A stretch of DNA of 64,000 bases, from contig NZ_UAWH01000018.1 in the NCBI RefSeq assembly GCF_900447045.1, positions 124,001 to 188,000 of the forward strand. The letters are read 5' to 3'. Under the pieces are notes generated by a model, which did not search any database, was not told where the DNA came from, and saw only the letters and a list, made by a program, of their open reading frames with translations. Made by a program: the position numbers and the translations under genes. This document shows, one piece after another, positions 1-8,100 of this stretch (positions are counted from its first letter, which is position 1; each line of letters starts with the position of its first letter). Origin of the DNA: Clostridium paraputrificum. Lineage in GTDB: Bacteria > Bacillota > Clostridia > Clostridiales > Clostridiaceae.

Positions 1-1
1 A

Positions 2-223
2 GAAGATGAATTACCAGATGAAGTAATTGAGATTATGGAAGATGGTCCTTGGGATAAAATAGCTCAATGTATAGCTACTCACATGGGACAATGGAATACC
101 GATTATAAATCCAAAGAAGAAATATTGGACAAACCAACATCAGTAATTCAAAGTTTTGTTCACTTATGTGATTACTTAGCATCAAGAAAGATGTTAGAAG
201 TTAATTTTGATGTGGAGGGATAA
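2..223 (+). CDS. C-terminal part of an HD-domain-like phage protein (partial)
   Basis: The reading frame is open from the first bases of the window, so the N-terminus is missing. The visible 73 residues contain an IATHMGQW segment and a helical end (VHLCDYLASRK) that I recall from HD-domain phosphohydrolase-like proteins in clostridial phage replication modules. The catalytic HD pair itself would lie upstream, so the assignment rests on resemblance of the C-terminal region only. It is followed after 2 bases by the next small gene. Confidence 0.5.
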   Translation, partial: EDELPDEVIEIMEDGPWDKIAQCIATHMGQWNTDYKSKEEILDKPTSVIQSFVHLCDYLASRKMLEVNFDVEG

Positions 224-225
224 AT

Positions 226-390
226 ATGGATGAATTAATTAAAGCTTTAAACTTAATAAAAGAAACATGTAAGGCTCAAGAAAAATGTGAGAAATGTCCT
301 TTATCTAGAAGTGAGGAATGTTTAATAGTTAACAGTGATCCTTCTGGATGGGATATTCAAATAGAACCAATTCAAAAAGTATTAATTTAA
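226..390 (+). CDS. Small Cys-rich phage protein (54 aa)
   Basis: Starts 2 bases after the previous stop, with the GGAGG of the upstream gene end serving as ribosome-binding site. The protein has four cysteines in the pattern C15-x5-C21-x2-C24-x7-C32, suggesting a small metal-binding knuckle. No family is recognised. It lies in a tightly spaced early operon with the nuclease/ATPase gene 13 bases downstream. Confidence 0.6.
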   Translation: MDELIKALNLIKETCKAQEKCEKCPLSRSEECLIVNSDPSGWDIQIEPIQKVLI

Positions 391-403
391 AGGATGTGAT
401 TAA

Positions 404-2110
404 ATGCAATACTCACATTCAAGAGTTGAAACACATTTAAGCTGTCCTTACAAATATAAGTTGCGCTATGTAGACAAGCTTAAAACAATACAAGCGCCAA
501 ATGCAGATGATCCTCTAATCGTAGGTAATACAATTCACCTTGGAGCAGAAAAAGACCTACAAACGGCTATTAAATGGTATTACGATAACTATCCAATAAT
601 TAGTGATAGGCACATAGAAGAAGTAATGAAGTTTGAGTATTTAATACCGAAAATTCATGAGCTATTAGCTAATATATATGTCTATAAAAAAGAATTTAAA
701 ATCAATCATTATAGATTTATAGGTATCGTGGATCTAATAACTAAAAATGAAGATGGAACAGTAGATGTATTTGATTATAAGTACAGTAACAATTATGAGA
801 AGTATTCAGAGTCGCCACAATTACATCTTTATAAGTATTTCTTAGAAGAAGCTGGTTTTAAAGTTAGGAAATTAGGATTTATATTTATTCCCAAAATATC
901 CATTAAACAAAAGAAAGAAGAGTCTTTATATCAATTTAGAAAGAGACTCCAGGAAGAGTTAAAAAACTCAAAAATAAAAATCATGGAAGTTAAATATGAT
1001 GCATCTAAAGTAATTAAGTATATGAATAACATAATCAATATTACTGAAGATGTTGAATATAAGAAAAATCCATCGGGATATTGTTCCTGGTGTGAATATG
1101 AAGAATTATGTATTAAAGGAGAGGATTACATGATATTACCAAGTAACAAAAGAAGAGAAAAGAAAATTGACAAGAATCCTGATTTATGGATTTATGCTCA
1201 AAGTTATGTAGGAAAGTCTACATTCATTGACCAATATGAAGATTTATTATTCCTAAATACTGATGGTAACACAGATAATACTACAGCACCAGTTATACCA
1301 ATAGCTAATAAAGTTTGGTATGAAGGAAGAATTCAGAAAAAACAATTTGCGTGGGAGATATTCTTAGATGTTATTACAGAACTTGAAAAGAAAGAAAATG
1401 ACTTTAAAAGAGTATGTATTGACTTAGTTGAGGATTTATATGAGCACTGTAGGTTATATGTATATGACAAGTATGGTTGGGAGCATGAGTCAGATGGAGG
1501 TTATGGTAAAGGCTATGATTTAGTTAAGACTGAGTTTCTAAGTAACATGAAGCGACTTAAAGCTTTAGGATATCAAATAATTTATATATCTAAAGAAGTA
1601 GCAACAGAAGTAACTCAAAAGAATGGTAATAAGTATACAACTTATAAACCTAATATAGGTGATAAAGTAGCCAATGTATTAGCTGGAACAGTAGATTTAA
1701 CTATAAGAGCTTACATGAAGGGTGAAGATAGATTTATTCAGTTAGCTAAAGATGAAAATGTCTTTGGTGGAGGTAGATTTAATTTTAAAACTAAGACTTG
1801 TAAGTTAGATATGAATGAGTTTACTGAAGCATTAATTGGGGCTCAAGAATTAGTTGGATATGTTTCTGATAAGGTAGATGAACCAAGAGAATCAAGAAGA
1901 TCTAGAAAGACAGAAGAACCTAAGGAAGAATTACCTGAAACAAAAGATGAAGAAGTGAAAGAAGACAAGTCTAGAAGAAGTAGAAGAACAAAAGCAGAAG
2001 AAGTAGGAACTAAGGAAGAAACCAAAGTAGAAGATGCTGTTTCTGAAAATAAAGAGCCTGTACAAGAGGAAGAAAAACCTCGTAGAAGAAGATCAAGAAA
2101 AGCTGAATAG
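404..2110 (+). CDS. Cas4/RecB-like PD-(D/E)XK nuclease fused to Sak4-like RecA-fold ATPase
   Basis: 568 aa. Residues 1-240 look like a RecB/Cas4-type nuclease: IVD with D110, the DYK motif (D124, K126), a QLHLY motif at 139-143, and cysteines C14, C227, C230, C236 in the spacing of the iron-sulfur cluster of AddB/Cas4 nucleases. Residues 243-495 resemble the phage Sak4 single-strand annealing ATPase, with a P-loop ending VGKST (K271) and a hydrophobic strand ending in Asp near 345. Residues 497-568 are a highly charged, probably disordered tail with three RRSRR-like clusters. The two domains are usually separate neighbouring genes; here they are in one frame, and a strong ribosome-binding site precedes Met243. 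Likely role: end processing and recombination with the DUF669 protein next door. Confidence 0.8.
   Translation: MQYSHSRVETHLSCPYKYKLRYVDKLKTIQAPNADDPLIVGNTIHLGAEKDLQTAIKWYYDNYPIISDRHIEEVMKFEYLIPKIHELLANIYVYKKEFKINHYRFIGIVDLITKNEDGTVDVFDYKYSNNYEKYSESPQLHLYKYFLEEAGFKVRKLGFIFIPKISIKQKKEESLYQFRKRLQEELKNSKIKIMEVKYDASKVIKYMNNIINITEDVEYKKNPSGYCSWCEYEELCIKGEDYMILPSNKRREKKIDKNPDLWIYAQSYVGKSTFIDQYEDLLFLNTDGNTDNTTAPVIPIANKVWYEGRIQKKQFAWEIFLDVITELEKKENDFKRVCIDLVEDLYEHCRLYVYDKYGWEHESDGGYGKGYDLVKTEFLSNMKRLKALGYQIIYISKEVATEVTQKNGNKYTTYKPNIGDKVANVLAGTVDLTIRAYMKGEDRFIQLAKDENVFGGGRFNFKTKTCKLDMNEFTEALIGAQELVGYVSDKVDEPRESRRSRKTEEPKEELPETKDEEVKEDKSRRSRRTKAEEVGTKEETKVEDAVSENKEPVQEEEKPRRRRSRKAE
1115..1132 (+). promoter_or_regulatory. 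Internal ribosome-binding site and ATG at the nuclease/ATPase junction
   Basis: AAAGGAGAGG at 1115-1124 lies a few bases before an in-frame ATG at 1130 (codon 243), exactly where the nuclease domain ends and the Sak4-like domain begins. In related phages the ATPase is commonly its own gene. This site could make a free 326-aa ATPase besides the 568-aa fusion. Sequence-based inference only. Confidence 0.55.
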
Positions 2111-2124
2111 TTAATTAAGGTTCT

Positions 2125-2143
2125 GAGGGAACCATAATCCCTC
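2125..2143 (+). other. Short hairpin GAGGGA/TCCCTC after the nuclease-ATPase gene
   Basis: A 6-bp perfect stem with a 7-base loop sits between the stop at 2110 and the next gene at 2172. There is no U-tract after it, so it may be an mRNA 3' stabiliser or weak attenuator rather than a full terminator. The stem is similar to the one at 2630. Confidence 0.35.
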
Positions 2144-2171
2144 AAATAAATTAAACAAAGGAGAAAAAAAT

Positions 2172-2624
2172 ATGTCAAAAAATATTTGGGAAGAATTTGA
2201 TGAAAAAATTGATACTGAAGGGTTAGCTAAGGATGCTAAGGATGCTGCTGAAAATGGTGGGGATTATAAGGAAGTACCACTTGGAACTTACGAAGTTGAA
2301 GTTAATAAAATGGAGTTAAAGAAATCTAGTAAAGGTGATCCAATGTTAAGCATATGGTTCAAAATCATTGCAGGAGAATATAAAGGAAACTTAATATTCT
2401 ATAATCAAGTCATGAGTCAAGGTTTTGGTATTCATAATGCAAATGAAATGCTTAGAAGTTTAGATTCGGGTGTGGAAGTAGAGTTCATAAATTTCAGTAA
2501 ATATCATGATATATTACTGGACATAGTTGAAGCTGTAACAGGTACATTGGAATACGCAATAGAGTATGGAAAAAATAACAAGGGATATAACACATATAAA
2601 ATAGTAGACGTATTTGAGAAATAG
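2172..2624 (+). CDS. DUF669 family phage protein, probable ssDNA-binding/recombination partner
   Basis: 150 aa, preceded by AAAGGAG. The sequence has the DUF669 layout: an N-terminal acidic helix, a PLGTYEV strand, KGDPMLSIWFKI, then a C-terminal NTYKIVDV strand. DUF669 proteins are regularly found beside Sak4-type ATPases in phage recombination modules and are thought to act like single-strand DNA-binding proteins; that function is inferred from family context. A GAGGGAG hairpin with a T-run follows it. Confidence 0.8.
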   Translation: MSKNIWEEFDEKIDTEGLAKDAKDAAENGGDYKEVPLGTYEVEVNKMELKKSSKGDPMLSIWFKIIAGEYKGNLIFYNQVMSQGFGIHNANEMLRSLDSGVEVEFINFSKYHDILLDIVEAVTGTLEYAIEYGKNNKGYNTYKIVDVFEK

Positions 2625-2629
2625 CAGCT

Positions 2630-2654
2630 GAGGGAGTTTGATGCTCCCTCTTTT
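2630..2654 (+). terminator. Rho-independent terminator after DUF669 gene
   Basis: Seven-bp stem GAGGGAG/CTCCCTC followed by TTTT, starting 6 bases after the stop codon. Confidence 0.7.
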
Positions 2655-2681
2655 AATATCAAAAGTAGGAGAATTTAAAAA

Positions 2682-2969
2682 ATGGGAAGAGCAGAATCAA
2701 GAAAAAAAGCTAAATATATTAAGAAAAGGTTAACTACAGATCAATTCAATAAGTTGGAAAGAGATATAAATAAACAATATATACAAGATGAAGTAACTAG
2801 ACAAACTGGAGTGTTTAAAAAGTTATTTTCAGAATGTCTTACAGAGGCATTTAAGAAGAACAATATCAGTTTAATTAAGGCTAATATGATATTAGATGAT
2901 GTTTCAATTATAATGCAGAGAAAGGTGAGTGAAAAACGTGGGGAGATTGAAAAGAGAGTATCTAAATAG
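2682..2969 (+). CDS. Small basic phage protein, unknown function (95 aa)
   Basis: Preceded by TAGGAGA. It begins with a lysine/arginine-rich helix (SRKKAKYIKKRL) and is predicted to be almost wholly helical. No motif is recognised. Its last 41 bases overlap the next gene in another frame, which suggests translational coupling. Confidence 0.65.
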   Translation: MGRAESRKKAKYIKKRLTTDQFNKLERDINKQYIQDEVTRQTGVFKKLFSECLTEAFKKNNISLIKANMILDDVSIIMQRKVSEKRGEIEKRVSK

Positions 2970-3534
2970 TGAGGAGAAGAACTTCTATATGATATCTAAA
3001 GCTTTCATTCAAACTATTGAAGGGCAAAGAAACTTAGATAATAAAATAACATCTGATATATGGGTGGAATGGTCTAAAAGAGGGATGATTACACCAGGAA
3101 TGCAAAAGAATCTTAAACTTGTACACACTTATCTTAAGAAGTTTTGTTATGAGATAGAGGAGAATTTAAATTCTCATGAATTAAGTAAATTAAACAAGCA
3201 GCTAATGAAATTTGATTATAAGTTAATAGATGATTATACAGTTAAAAAATTATTGAGAGACGTGAATGATCATATAAAGTACGCAGTAATAGAACGTGAA
3301 AAGTTAGAAGATGTGTTAGTTGATATAGCAGAAGTTAGGTGCGTAGGTTGTAAGTCTGATTATAGAGGATGTGCAATATATAAGCTACTAGATGATATAA
3401 GTACTCCTTATTTAGGAGAAGAACCTAATTGTCCTTACGCTGCTGATTTATCTGAATTTACTCCGGAGCAGAAGAAAAAAGTTGAAGAAACTAAAGTTAG
3501 ATTAAAAAAGAAAAATAGATATTATAAGGAGTAA
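2929..3534 (+). CDS. Phage protein with Cys cluster, possibly DUF5651-like (201 aa)
   Basis: GTG start at 2929 with AAAGGTG just upstream, inside the end of the previous gene; an alternative ATG lies at 2989 behind GAGGAG. The N-terminus (EYLNSEEKNFYMISKAFIQTIEG) resembles phage proteins annotated DUF5651. The C-terminal third has CVGCKSDYRGC and a later NCPY, four cysteines that could bind zinc. The end is lysine-rich. The exact function is unknown. Confidence 0.65.
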   Translation: MKNVGRLKREYLNSEEKNFYMISKAFIQTIEGQRNLDNKITSDIWVEWSKRGMITPGMQKNLKLVHTYLKKFCYEIEENLNSHELSKLNKQLMKFDYKLIDDYTVKKLLRDVNDHIKYAVIEREKLEDVLVDIAEVRCVGCKSDYRGCAIYKLLDDISTPYLGEEPNCPYAADLSEFTPEQKKKVEETKVRLKKKNRYYKE

Positions 3535-3539
3535 AATTC

Positions 3540-4286
3540 ATGGGAAATAGAATTTGGACTAAAGAAGAATTGAATTATTTAGAAGATAAATGGGGAAATT
3601 TATCAGTTTCATATATAGCAAAAAAGTTAAATAGAACAGAAAGAGCTGTAATGGTTAAAGCTCAAAAAATGAAATTAGGAGGATTTGTGCAGGCAGGTGA
3701 GTTTTTAACTTTATGCCAATTAATAAAAGCACTAGGGTTATTTAACAGCTATTCATGGACCAAAAAGAAATTCTTAAATAATGGGTTACCAAGAGTAACT
3801 AAAAGAGTACTTAATAAGGAGGTGATTAAGGTTGATTTAGAAACTTTCTGGAAATGGGCTGAATGTCATAAACAATTATTAAACTTTTCAAGATTTGAAA
3901 AAGGAAATTTAGGAAAAGAGCCTAGTTGGGTAGAAGAAAAAAGAAAAGCTGACAAAAGCAACCCATCTAAAGTATTTCACAATAGACCATGGACTAAAGA
4001 AGATGATACCTTATTAATTTCTTTAATAAAAACATATAAATATACTTATAAAGATTTAGCTAGTAGATTTAATAGAACTGAAGCAGCTATAAAAAGGAGG
4101 TTAAAGGATTTAAATGTACCATATAGACCAATTCCACTTGATAATCATATTAAATGGACCGATGAGGAAGATAATTTAATGATTAATCTTTATAACCAAG
4201 GGTATGATGCATATTCAATAGCTAAAAAACTTAATAAAACTCATTTGAGTATTCCAGACAGGCTTAGATCAAAGGGGTGTTGTTAA
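3540..4286 (+). CDS. Myb/SANT-like DNA-binding protein with three HTH repeats
   Basis: 248 aa. Three repeats of a tryptophan-led helical unit are visible: W(T)KEELNYL at about 5-45, W(T)KEDDTLL at about 150-192, and W(T)DEEDNLM at about 206-244. Each ends in a recognition-like helix with LNRT/FNRT/LNKT followed by residues for a winged turn. This layout fits phage Myb-like or GcrA-like DNA-binding proteins. The stop overlaps the polymerase start as TAATG. It may help replication or transcription; the role is inferred. Confidence 0.75.
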   Translation: MGNRIWTKEELNYLEDKWGNLSVSYIAKKLNRTERAVMVKAQKMKLGGFVQAGEFLTLCQLIKALGLFNSYSWTKKKFLNNGLPRVTKRVLNKEVIKVDLETFWKWAECHKQLLNFSRFEKGNLGKEPSWVEEKRKADKSNPSKVFHNRPWTKEDDTLLISLIKTYKYTYKDLASRFNRTEAAIKRRLKDLNVPYRPIPLDNHIKWTDEEDNLMINLYNQGYDAYSIAKKLNKTHLSIPDRLRSKGCC

Positions 4287-5989
4287 TGCTTTTTTATGAC
4301 TTTGAAGTATTCTCACAGGATTGGTTAGTGGTAATTAAAGATACAGATACTAGGTCAACTAATAAAATACTTAATGATCCTGATGCTTTAAGAGAAATAT
4401 ATGAGAAGAACAAAAATAATATTTGGGTTGGTTATAATAGTAGGTCCTATGACCAATATATTCTTAAAGGTATATTACTTGGTATGGATCCAAAGAAAAT
4501 AAATGACCATATAATAGTTAAAAATTTAGGTGGATGGCAATATAGTAGAGCTTTTAATCAGATACAATTTTACAATTTTGATATTATGACAGATAAATTC
4601 AAAGGGCTTAAGCAGCTTGAAGGATTTATGGGAAATGATATAAGAGAAACAACTGTAAATTTTAATATAGATAGAAAGCTGACTCCAAAAGAAATAGAAG
4701 AAACATTTTTCTACTGTAATCATGATGTAGAACAAACAATGAAAGTTTTCATTAATAGAAAAGAAGAATTTGATAGCCAAATGAATTTAATTAAGACATT
4801 CAAGTTACCTTTAAAATATATAAATAAAACTAAGGCTCAATTGTCTGCAATTATTTTAGAAGCTGATAAAAGAGAGCATGATGATGAATTTGAAATAACT
4901 ATAGTAGATACATTAAAAGTTGAAAAATATAAGTCTATCGTTAATTGGTATAGAAATCCTGTTAATTTAGATTACAAAAAGAAACTTGAAATTGAGGTGG
5001 CTGATGTAATTCATTTATTTGGATGGGGTGGATTACATGGAGCAAGGGTTAAGTACCAGGATGAAGGAATATTTATAAATTCAGATGTTACAAGTTTTTA
5101 TCCAAGTTTAATGATTGAATATGGATTTTTATCTAGAAATGTACGACACGCTGAGAAATTTAAAGAAATATATGATATTAGAGTTGAATTAAAAAAAGAA
5201 GGTAAGAAAAAAGAACAGGCCCCATATAAAATTGTACTTAATAGTACATATGGAGCTAGTAAAGATAAGTACAACAATTTATTTGATCCACTTCAAGCTA
5301 ATAATGTATGTATCAACGGTCAACTTTTACTATTGGACTTAATTGAACATGTAACAGATAAAATACCAGGTGCAAAATTAATACAATCCAATACAGATGG
5401 TGTTATGTTTAAGCTACCCAATGAGGAAACTATAGATATTTATAAAGATGTATGTAAGGAATGGGAAACTAGAACAAGAATGGGATTGGAGCATGATTTA
5501 ATAAAGAAAGTAATTCAGAAAGATGTTAATAACTACATCATAGTTATGGATAATGGAAAAATAAAATCTAAAGGCGCCTATGTTAAATCATTAAATTCCT
5601 TAGATTATGATTTACCAATAGTTAATAAGGCACTAATGGAATATTTTATTAGTGGAATACCAGTAGAAGAAACTATAAATAATTGTAATGACTTAATAGA
5701 ATTTCAGAAAGTAGTTAAAGTATCTAGTAAATATAAATTTAGCTTATATGGTGACCAGGTACTTAATGAAAATATATTAAGGGTATTTGCTTCAAGATCT
5801 CGAAGAGATCCTGGAGTATATAAGCTTAAAAAATATAAAGATACAAAGGATAAAATAGGGGGAACTCCTGAAAGGTGCTTTATAGAAAATGGAGATATAA
5901 AAGGAATTAAAGTTCCCCGTAAACTAGATAAACAATGGTATATAGATACAGCTAAGAAGAGAATTAAAGATTTTGTAGGAGAGGTGTAA
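4286..5989 (+). CDS. Compact family-B DNA polymerase with 3'-5' exonuclease domain
   Basis: 567 aa from the ATG at 4286 (TAATG overlap, AAAGGGG 8 bases upstream); a GTG at 4277 is possible but less well placed. Exonuclease motifs: FYDFE (D5, E7), YNSRSYD (D56), and YCNHD (D147). Polymerase motif A is DVTSFYPS (D267), motif B is KIVLNSTYG (K315-G323), and motif C is SNTDGV with D371. Motif C has Asn where most family-B enzymes have the first Asp of DTD; the second, catalytic Asp is kept. The protein lacks the length of a standard PolB (about 800 aa or more) and probably has reduced palm insertions. It would replicate phage DNA with the D5 primase-helicase. Confidence 0.85.
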   Translation: MLFYDFEVFSQDWLVVIKDTDTRSTNKILNDPDALREIYEKNKNNIWVGYNSRSYDQYILKGILLGMDPKKINDHIIVKNLGGWQYSRAFNQIQFYNFDIMTDKFKGLKQLEGFMGNDIRETTVNFNIDRKLTPKEIEETFFYCNHDVEQTMKVFINRKEEFDSQMNLIKTFKLPLKYINKTKAQLSAIILEADKREHDDEFEITIVDTLKVEKYKSIVNWYRNPVNLDYKKKLEIEVADVIHLFGWGGLHGARVKYQDEGIFINSDVTSFYPSLMIEYGFLSRNVRHAEKFKEIYDIRVELKKEGKKKEQAPYKIVLNSTYGASKDKYNNLFDPLQANNVCINGQLLLLDLIEHVTDKIPGAKLIQSNTDGVMFKLPNEETIDIYKDVCKEWETRTRMGLEHDLIKKVIQKDVNNYIIVMDNGKIKSKGAYVKSLNSLDYDLPIVNKALMEYFISGIPVEETINNCNDLIEFQKVVKVSSKYKFSLYGDQVLNENILRVFASRSRRDPGVYKLKKYKDTKDKIGGTPERCFIENGDIKGIKVPRKLDKQWYIDTAKKRIKDFVGEV

Positions 5990-5995
5990 CCAAAG

Positions 5996-6250
5996 ATGAA
6001 AATAAGTGATAAATACGAAGTTAAAGCGGATGAATTAAATGTTATAGTTAGGGAGAAATTTATTCCTCAAAAAGGTAAAAAAGCAGGAATACCACAGTGG
6101 AGGCCTATAAGCTTTCATGCTACAGTTGAACAAGCTTTAAATAGTATAGTTGATAAAGAGATTAATGGTACTGGAATAGAAGATTTTAAAACTGTAGTAA
6201 ATAAAGTTAAAGAGCTTAGAGCGTTTATTAAGGAGGTGGTAGTGAAATGA
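5996..6250 (+). CDS. Conserved small phage protein, unknown (84 aa)
   Basis: Begins 7 bases after the polymerase stop. It has an N-terminal beta-rich part (YEVKADELNVIVREKF) and a helical C-terminus (VNKVKELRAFIKEV). I have seen similar short proteins next to replication genes of clostridial phages, without a function. Its end overlaps the next start as ATGA, so the two are probably coupled. Confidence 0.65.
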   Translation: MKISDKYEVKADELNVIVREKFIPQKGKKAGIPQWRPISFHATVEQALNSIVDKEINGTGIEDFKTVVNKVKELRAFIKEVVVK

Positions 6251-6618
6251 TGGTTGTATTAATTATTGGTGTATATTTGTTAGCTATAGCTTTATACATA
6301 AATTTCTTTAAATCAATTAATAAAGTATACAAAAATTCAATTACATTGAATCCAATAGACTTTAAGAAATCTAAAATTGGACAACCTACACTGTTTCATG
6401 AACTTAATAAATGTAAGGAGGAAGATGATGAATTTCAAAGAGCTGTATTGAAGAATGATTTAGATAATGCAATAGAAGAGTTTCATGATTCAATACAAAC
6501 TAAATTGAATTGTTTAGATATGCGTAATATTCCAATTAAAGTTATTTGCATGGATCAGTATAAGCATTACAAGAAATTAGAGCAACGAGGTTTTATATTT
6601 AAGGAATTGGAGGAATAG
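6247..6618 (+). CDS. MazG-like nucleotide pyrophosphohydrolase with N-terminal membrane segment
   Basis: 123 aa. Residues 3-22 form a hydrophobic helix. Residues 50-95 carry the all-alpha NTP pyrophosphatase signature: E58-E59-x-x-E62 on one helix and E78-x-x-D81 on the next, the metal-binding pattern of MazG/dUTPase-type enzymes. Family members hydrolyse NTPs or dNTPs to NMP and pyrophosphate. A membrane anchor is unusual for this fold. ATG at 6247 overlaps the previous stop; a second ATG follows immediately. Confidence 0.55.
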   Translation: MMVVLIIGVYLLAIALYINFFKSINKVYKNSITLNPIDFKKSKIGQPTLFHELNKCKEEDDEFQRAVLKNDLDNAIEEFHDSIQTKLNCLDMRNIPIKVICMDQYKHYKKLEQRGFIFKELEE

Positions 6619-6622
6619 AATT

Positions 6623-6832
6623 ATGCATTATATAGAAATTTTATTAGGATTATCGGTATTTACATTTTTATTTGGTTTAATTCCACTAATACTCATAAAT
6701 AATGAGAGTAAGCTTAATGACTTAATAGTCGGTATAGAAGTAATATCTATAATTTTAATAGTTATATGTTTAATTTTATATATTTGTAATGCGTTAATGA
6801 CTTGTATAACCATATGGTTCGGTAATTGGTAA
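6623..6832 (+). CDS. Small membrane protein with two TM helices (69 aa)
   Basis: Starts 4 bases after the previous stop, with TTGGAGGA as ribosome-binding site. Two hydrophobic stretches (about 6-26 and 34-58) are separated by a short polar loop. No family is recognised. It is part of the phage early operon. Confidence 0.55.
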   Translation: MHYIEILLGLSVFTFLFGLIPLILINNESKLNDLIVGIEVISIILIVICLILYICNALMTCITIWFGNW

Positions 6833-6860
6833 GTCGTAATTACAAGAAAGGCTGAAGAAG

Positions 6861-7133
6861 GTGATTAAAATAGATGAGCAATTAAGTTTCTTAGAGCAAA
6901 GTGTAAAAGAGAATGTAATTAATCAGATGCATAAAGCAATTAATAAAGGAATTATTCCAGGTGCAGTTGTAATATTTGATGGTGAAGAAACTGATAAACA
7001 TATTGTTACAAGCTTAATTTTAGGACATGATAATAAAATTGAGGCTAGGCTAATGGATGAAAGTGGAGGTTCTTATATGCATTGGCCAGCTAATTCAAAA
7101 AGATTGACAGTAGTTAAATTTTATAATGAGTAA
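6861..7133 (+). CDS. Phage hypothetical protein (90 aa)
   Basis: GTG start preceded by GAAGAAGG. It has a helical N-terminus (LSFLEQSVKENVINQMHKAI) and a beta-rich C-terminus. No motif is recognised. Upstream lies a short motif (gtcgtaattacaagaaag) that recurs in similar form before the genes at 7591 and 8465. Confidence 0.55.
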   Translation: MIKIDEQLSFLEQSVKENVINQMHKAINKGIIPGAVVIFDGEETDKHIVTSLILGHDNKIEARLMDESGGSYMHWPANSKRLTVVKFYNE

Positions 7134-7159
7134 TTAAGACTATGTAGAAAGTGCGAACT

Positions 7160-7193
7160 AAGTGATCTTTGAAAATTGAATAGTACGGTATTT
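7160..7193 (+). repeat. 34-bp repeat, copy 1, with boxA-like core upstream of cassette A promoter
   Basis: 33 of 34 bases match the copy at 7849-7882. The core gatctttgaaaattga resembles the boxA antitermination sequence of Firmicute rRNA operon leaders. The distance from repeat start to the TATAAT box is 45 bases in both copies. The resemblance to boxA is seen; the function is inferred. Confidence 0.7.
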
Positions 7194-7201
7194 ACAAAAT
7201 A

Positions 7202-7210
7202 TGTTATAAT
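7202..7210 (+). promoter_or_regulatory. Extended -10 promoter of cassette A
   Basis: TGTTATAAT, an extended -10 element (TGn-TATAAT), about 50 bases before the small membrane protein gene. No good -35 is seen at the normal distance, as expected for extended -10 promoters. Confidence 0.55.
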
Positions 7211-7262
7211 GAATTTGTAATAGTATGATTTACATATAGTTGAATAAGGGGGCTATAATAAA

Positions 7263-7454
7263 ATGACTGTTAGTATTCAAGAGCTATTTAGATACTCACT
7301 TGCTATTGTTATCCTAGTTTCATTTATTGCAATGATTGTTTGTTTTTTGATTGGTTTAAAAAATAAAAACTATGCAAAGGCAAAAATATTTGCGATGATT
7401 TATGTATGTTCAAATCTATTGAGACTTCTATTAAGCTATTTTAATCTGTATTAA
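7263..7454 (+). CDS. Cassette A small membrane protein (63 aa, two TM helices)
   Basis: ATG behind AAGGGGG. Hydrophobic helices lie at about 11-33 and 42-60 with a KNKNYAKAK loop between. Not recognised as a family. It is the only gene between the repeat/promoter at 7160-7210 and the terminator at 7513-7550, so it looks like an independently transcribed phage 'moron'. A role in lysogeny such as exclusion is possible but unsupported. Confidence 0.6.
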   Translation: MTVSIQELFRYSLAIVILVSFIAMIVCFLIGLKNKNYAKAKIFAMIYVCSNLLRLLLSYFNLY

Positions 7455-7512
7455 TTCAAGGCTTTGTTTTAAAGTATTACGAAGATAAAATTAAATATTA
7501 AATTAATAACAG

Positions 7513-7550
7513 TACCGTATTATTCAAAATGAATATGCGGTATTTTTTAT
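7513..7550 (+). terminator. Cassette A terminator (conserved with cassette B)
   Basis: Hairpin of taccgtattattc and gaatatgcggta around an AAAA(T) loop, followed by TTTTTT. Nearly identical to the terminator at 8399. Its left arm is also almost the reverse complement of gaatagtacggta in the upstream repeat. Confidence 0.8.
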
Positions 7551-7590
7551 GTCGTAATACTAAGAAAGTATGAAGTAAGGAGATGAAGAG

Positions 7591-7821
7591 ATGGATAAAA
7601 AGAAGTTTTTAAAAATATTTGAAATGTGTATTGCTGATGAAGATATTAGAAAGATAACTCTAAAGATTTCTGAACCAATAGGTCATAAAATTATAACCTT
7701 TAGAAGAAATAAATTTAATGAAATGTATGAGTATTATAAAAATAATTATGATAGTGAAATGAGATTAAAATCATGTACTCTTATTTATATTAATAAAATA
7801 GATTTTAGTATTAATGAGTGA
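7591..7821 (+). CDS. Phage hypothetical protein (76 aa)
   Basis: ATG preceded by AAGGAGATG. A mixed helix/strand soluble protein with basic N-terminus (MDKKKFLKIFEM). No family recognised. It lies between the two cassettes and has no promoter of its own, so it probably relies on read-through from the early phage promoter. Confidence 0.55.
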   Translation: MDKKKFLKIFEMCIADEDIRKITLKISEPIGHKIITFRRNKFNEMYEYYKNNYDSEMRLKSCTLIYINKIDFSINE

Positions 7822-7848
7822 TTCAGGTGTTAATTAGAAAGCGTTAAA

Positions 7849-7882
7849 AAGTGATCTTTGAAAATTGAATAGTGCGGTATTT
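7849..7882 (+). repeat. 34-bp repeat, copy 2, with boxA-like core upstream of cassette B promoter
   Basis: One A-to-G difference from the copy at 7160-7193, with the same 45-base distance to the -10 box. Confidence 0.7.
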
Positions 7883-7890
7883 GTAGTATA

Positions 7891-7899
7891 TGGTATAAT
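7891..7899 (+). promoter_or_regulatory. Extended -10 promoter of cassette B
   Basis: TGGTATAAT, an extended -10 element in the same position as in cassette A. A 200-base AT-rich leader without an ORF follows before the gene at 8101. Confidence 0.55.
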
Positions 7900-8100
7900 T
7901 AACTAGTAAATGTAAGTTGTTGTTTTTAACAGGTATTGAGAATTAATATGTTACTATTATTGAGATATAAGTTATTATATTAAGATATTTATTTTGTTTT
8001 GTAAAATTTTTGTTCAAACAATAATGATTGCTATAGGTATATTATAAAAATAAATTTCATATAAAAATAAATAACACATTAAAGGAGGGAGAATATTAAT

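Noticed and set aside
1843-2178. 111-aa minus-strand ORF
   Set aside because: Antisense to the charged Lys/Arg/Glu-rich tail of the nuclease-ATPase gene; composition is a mirror of that repeat.
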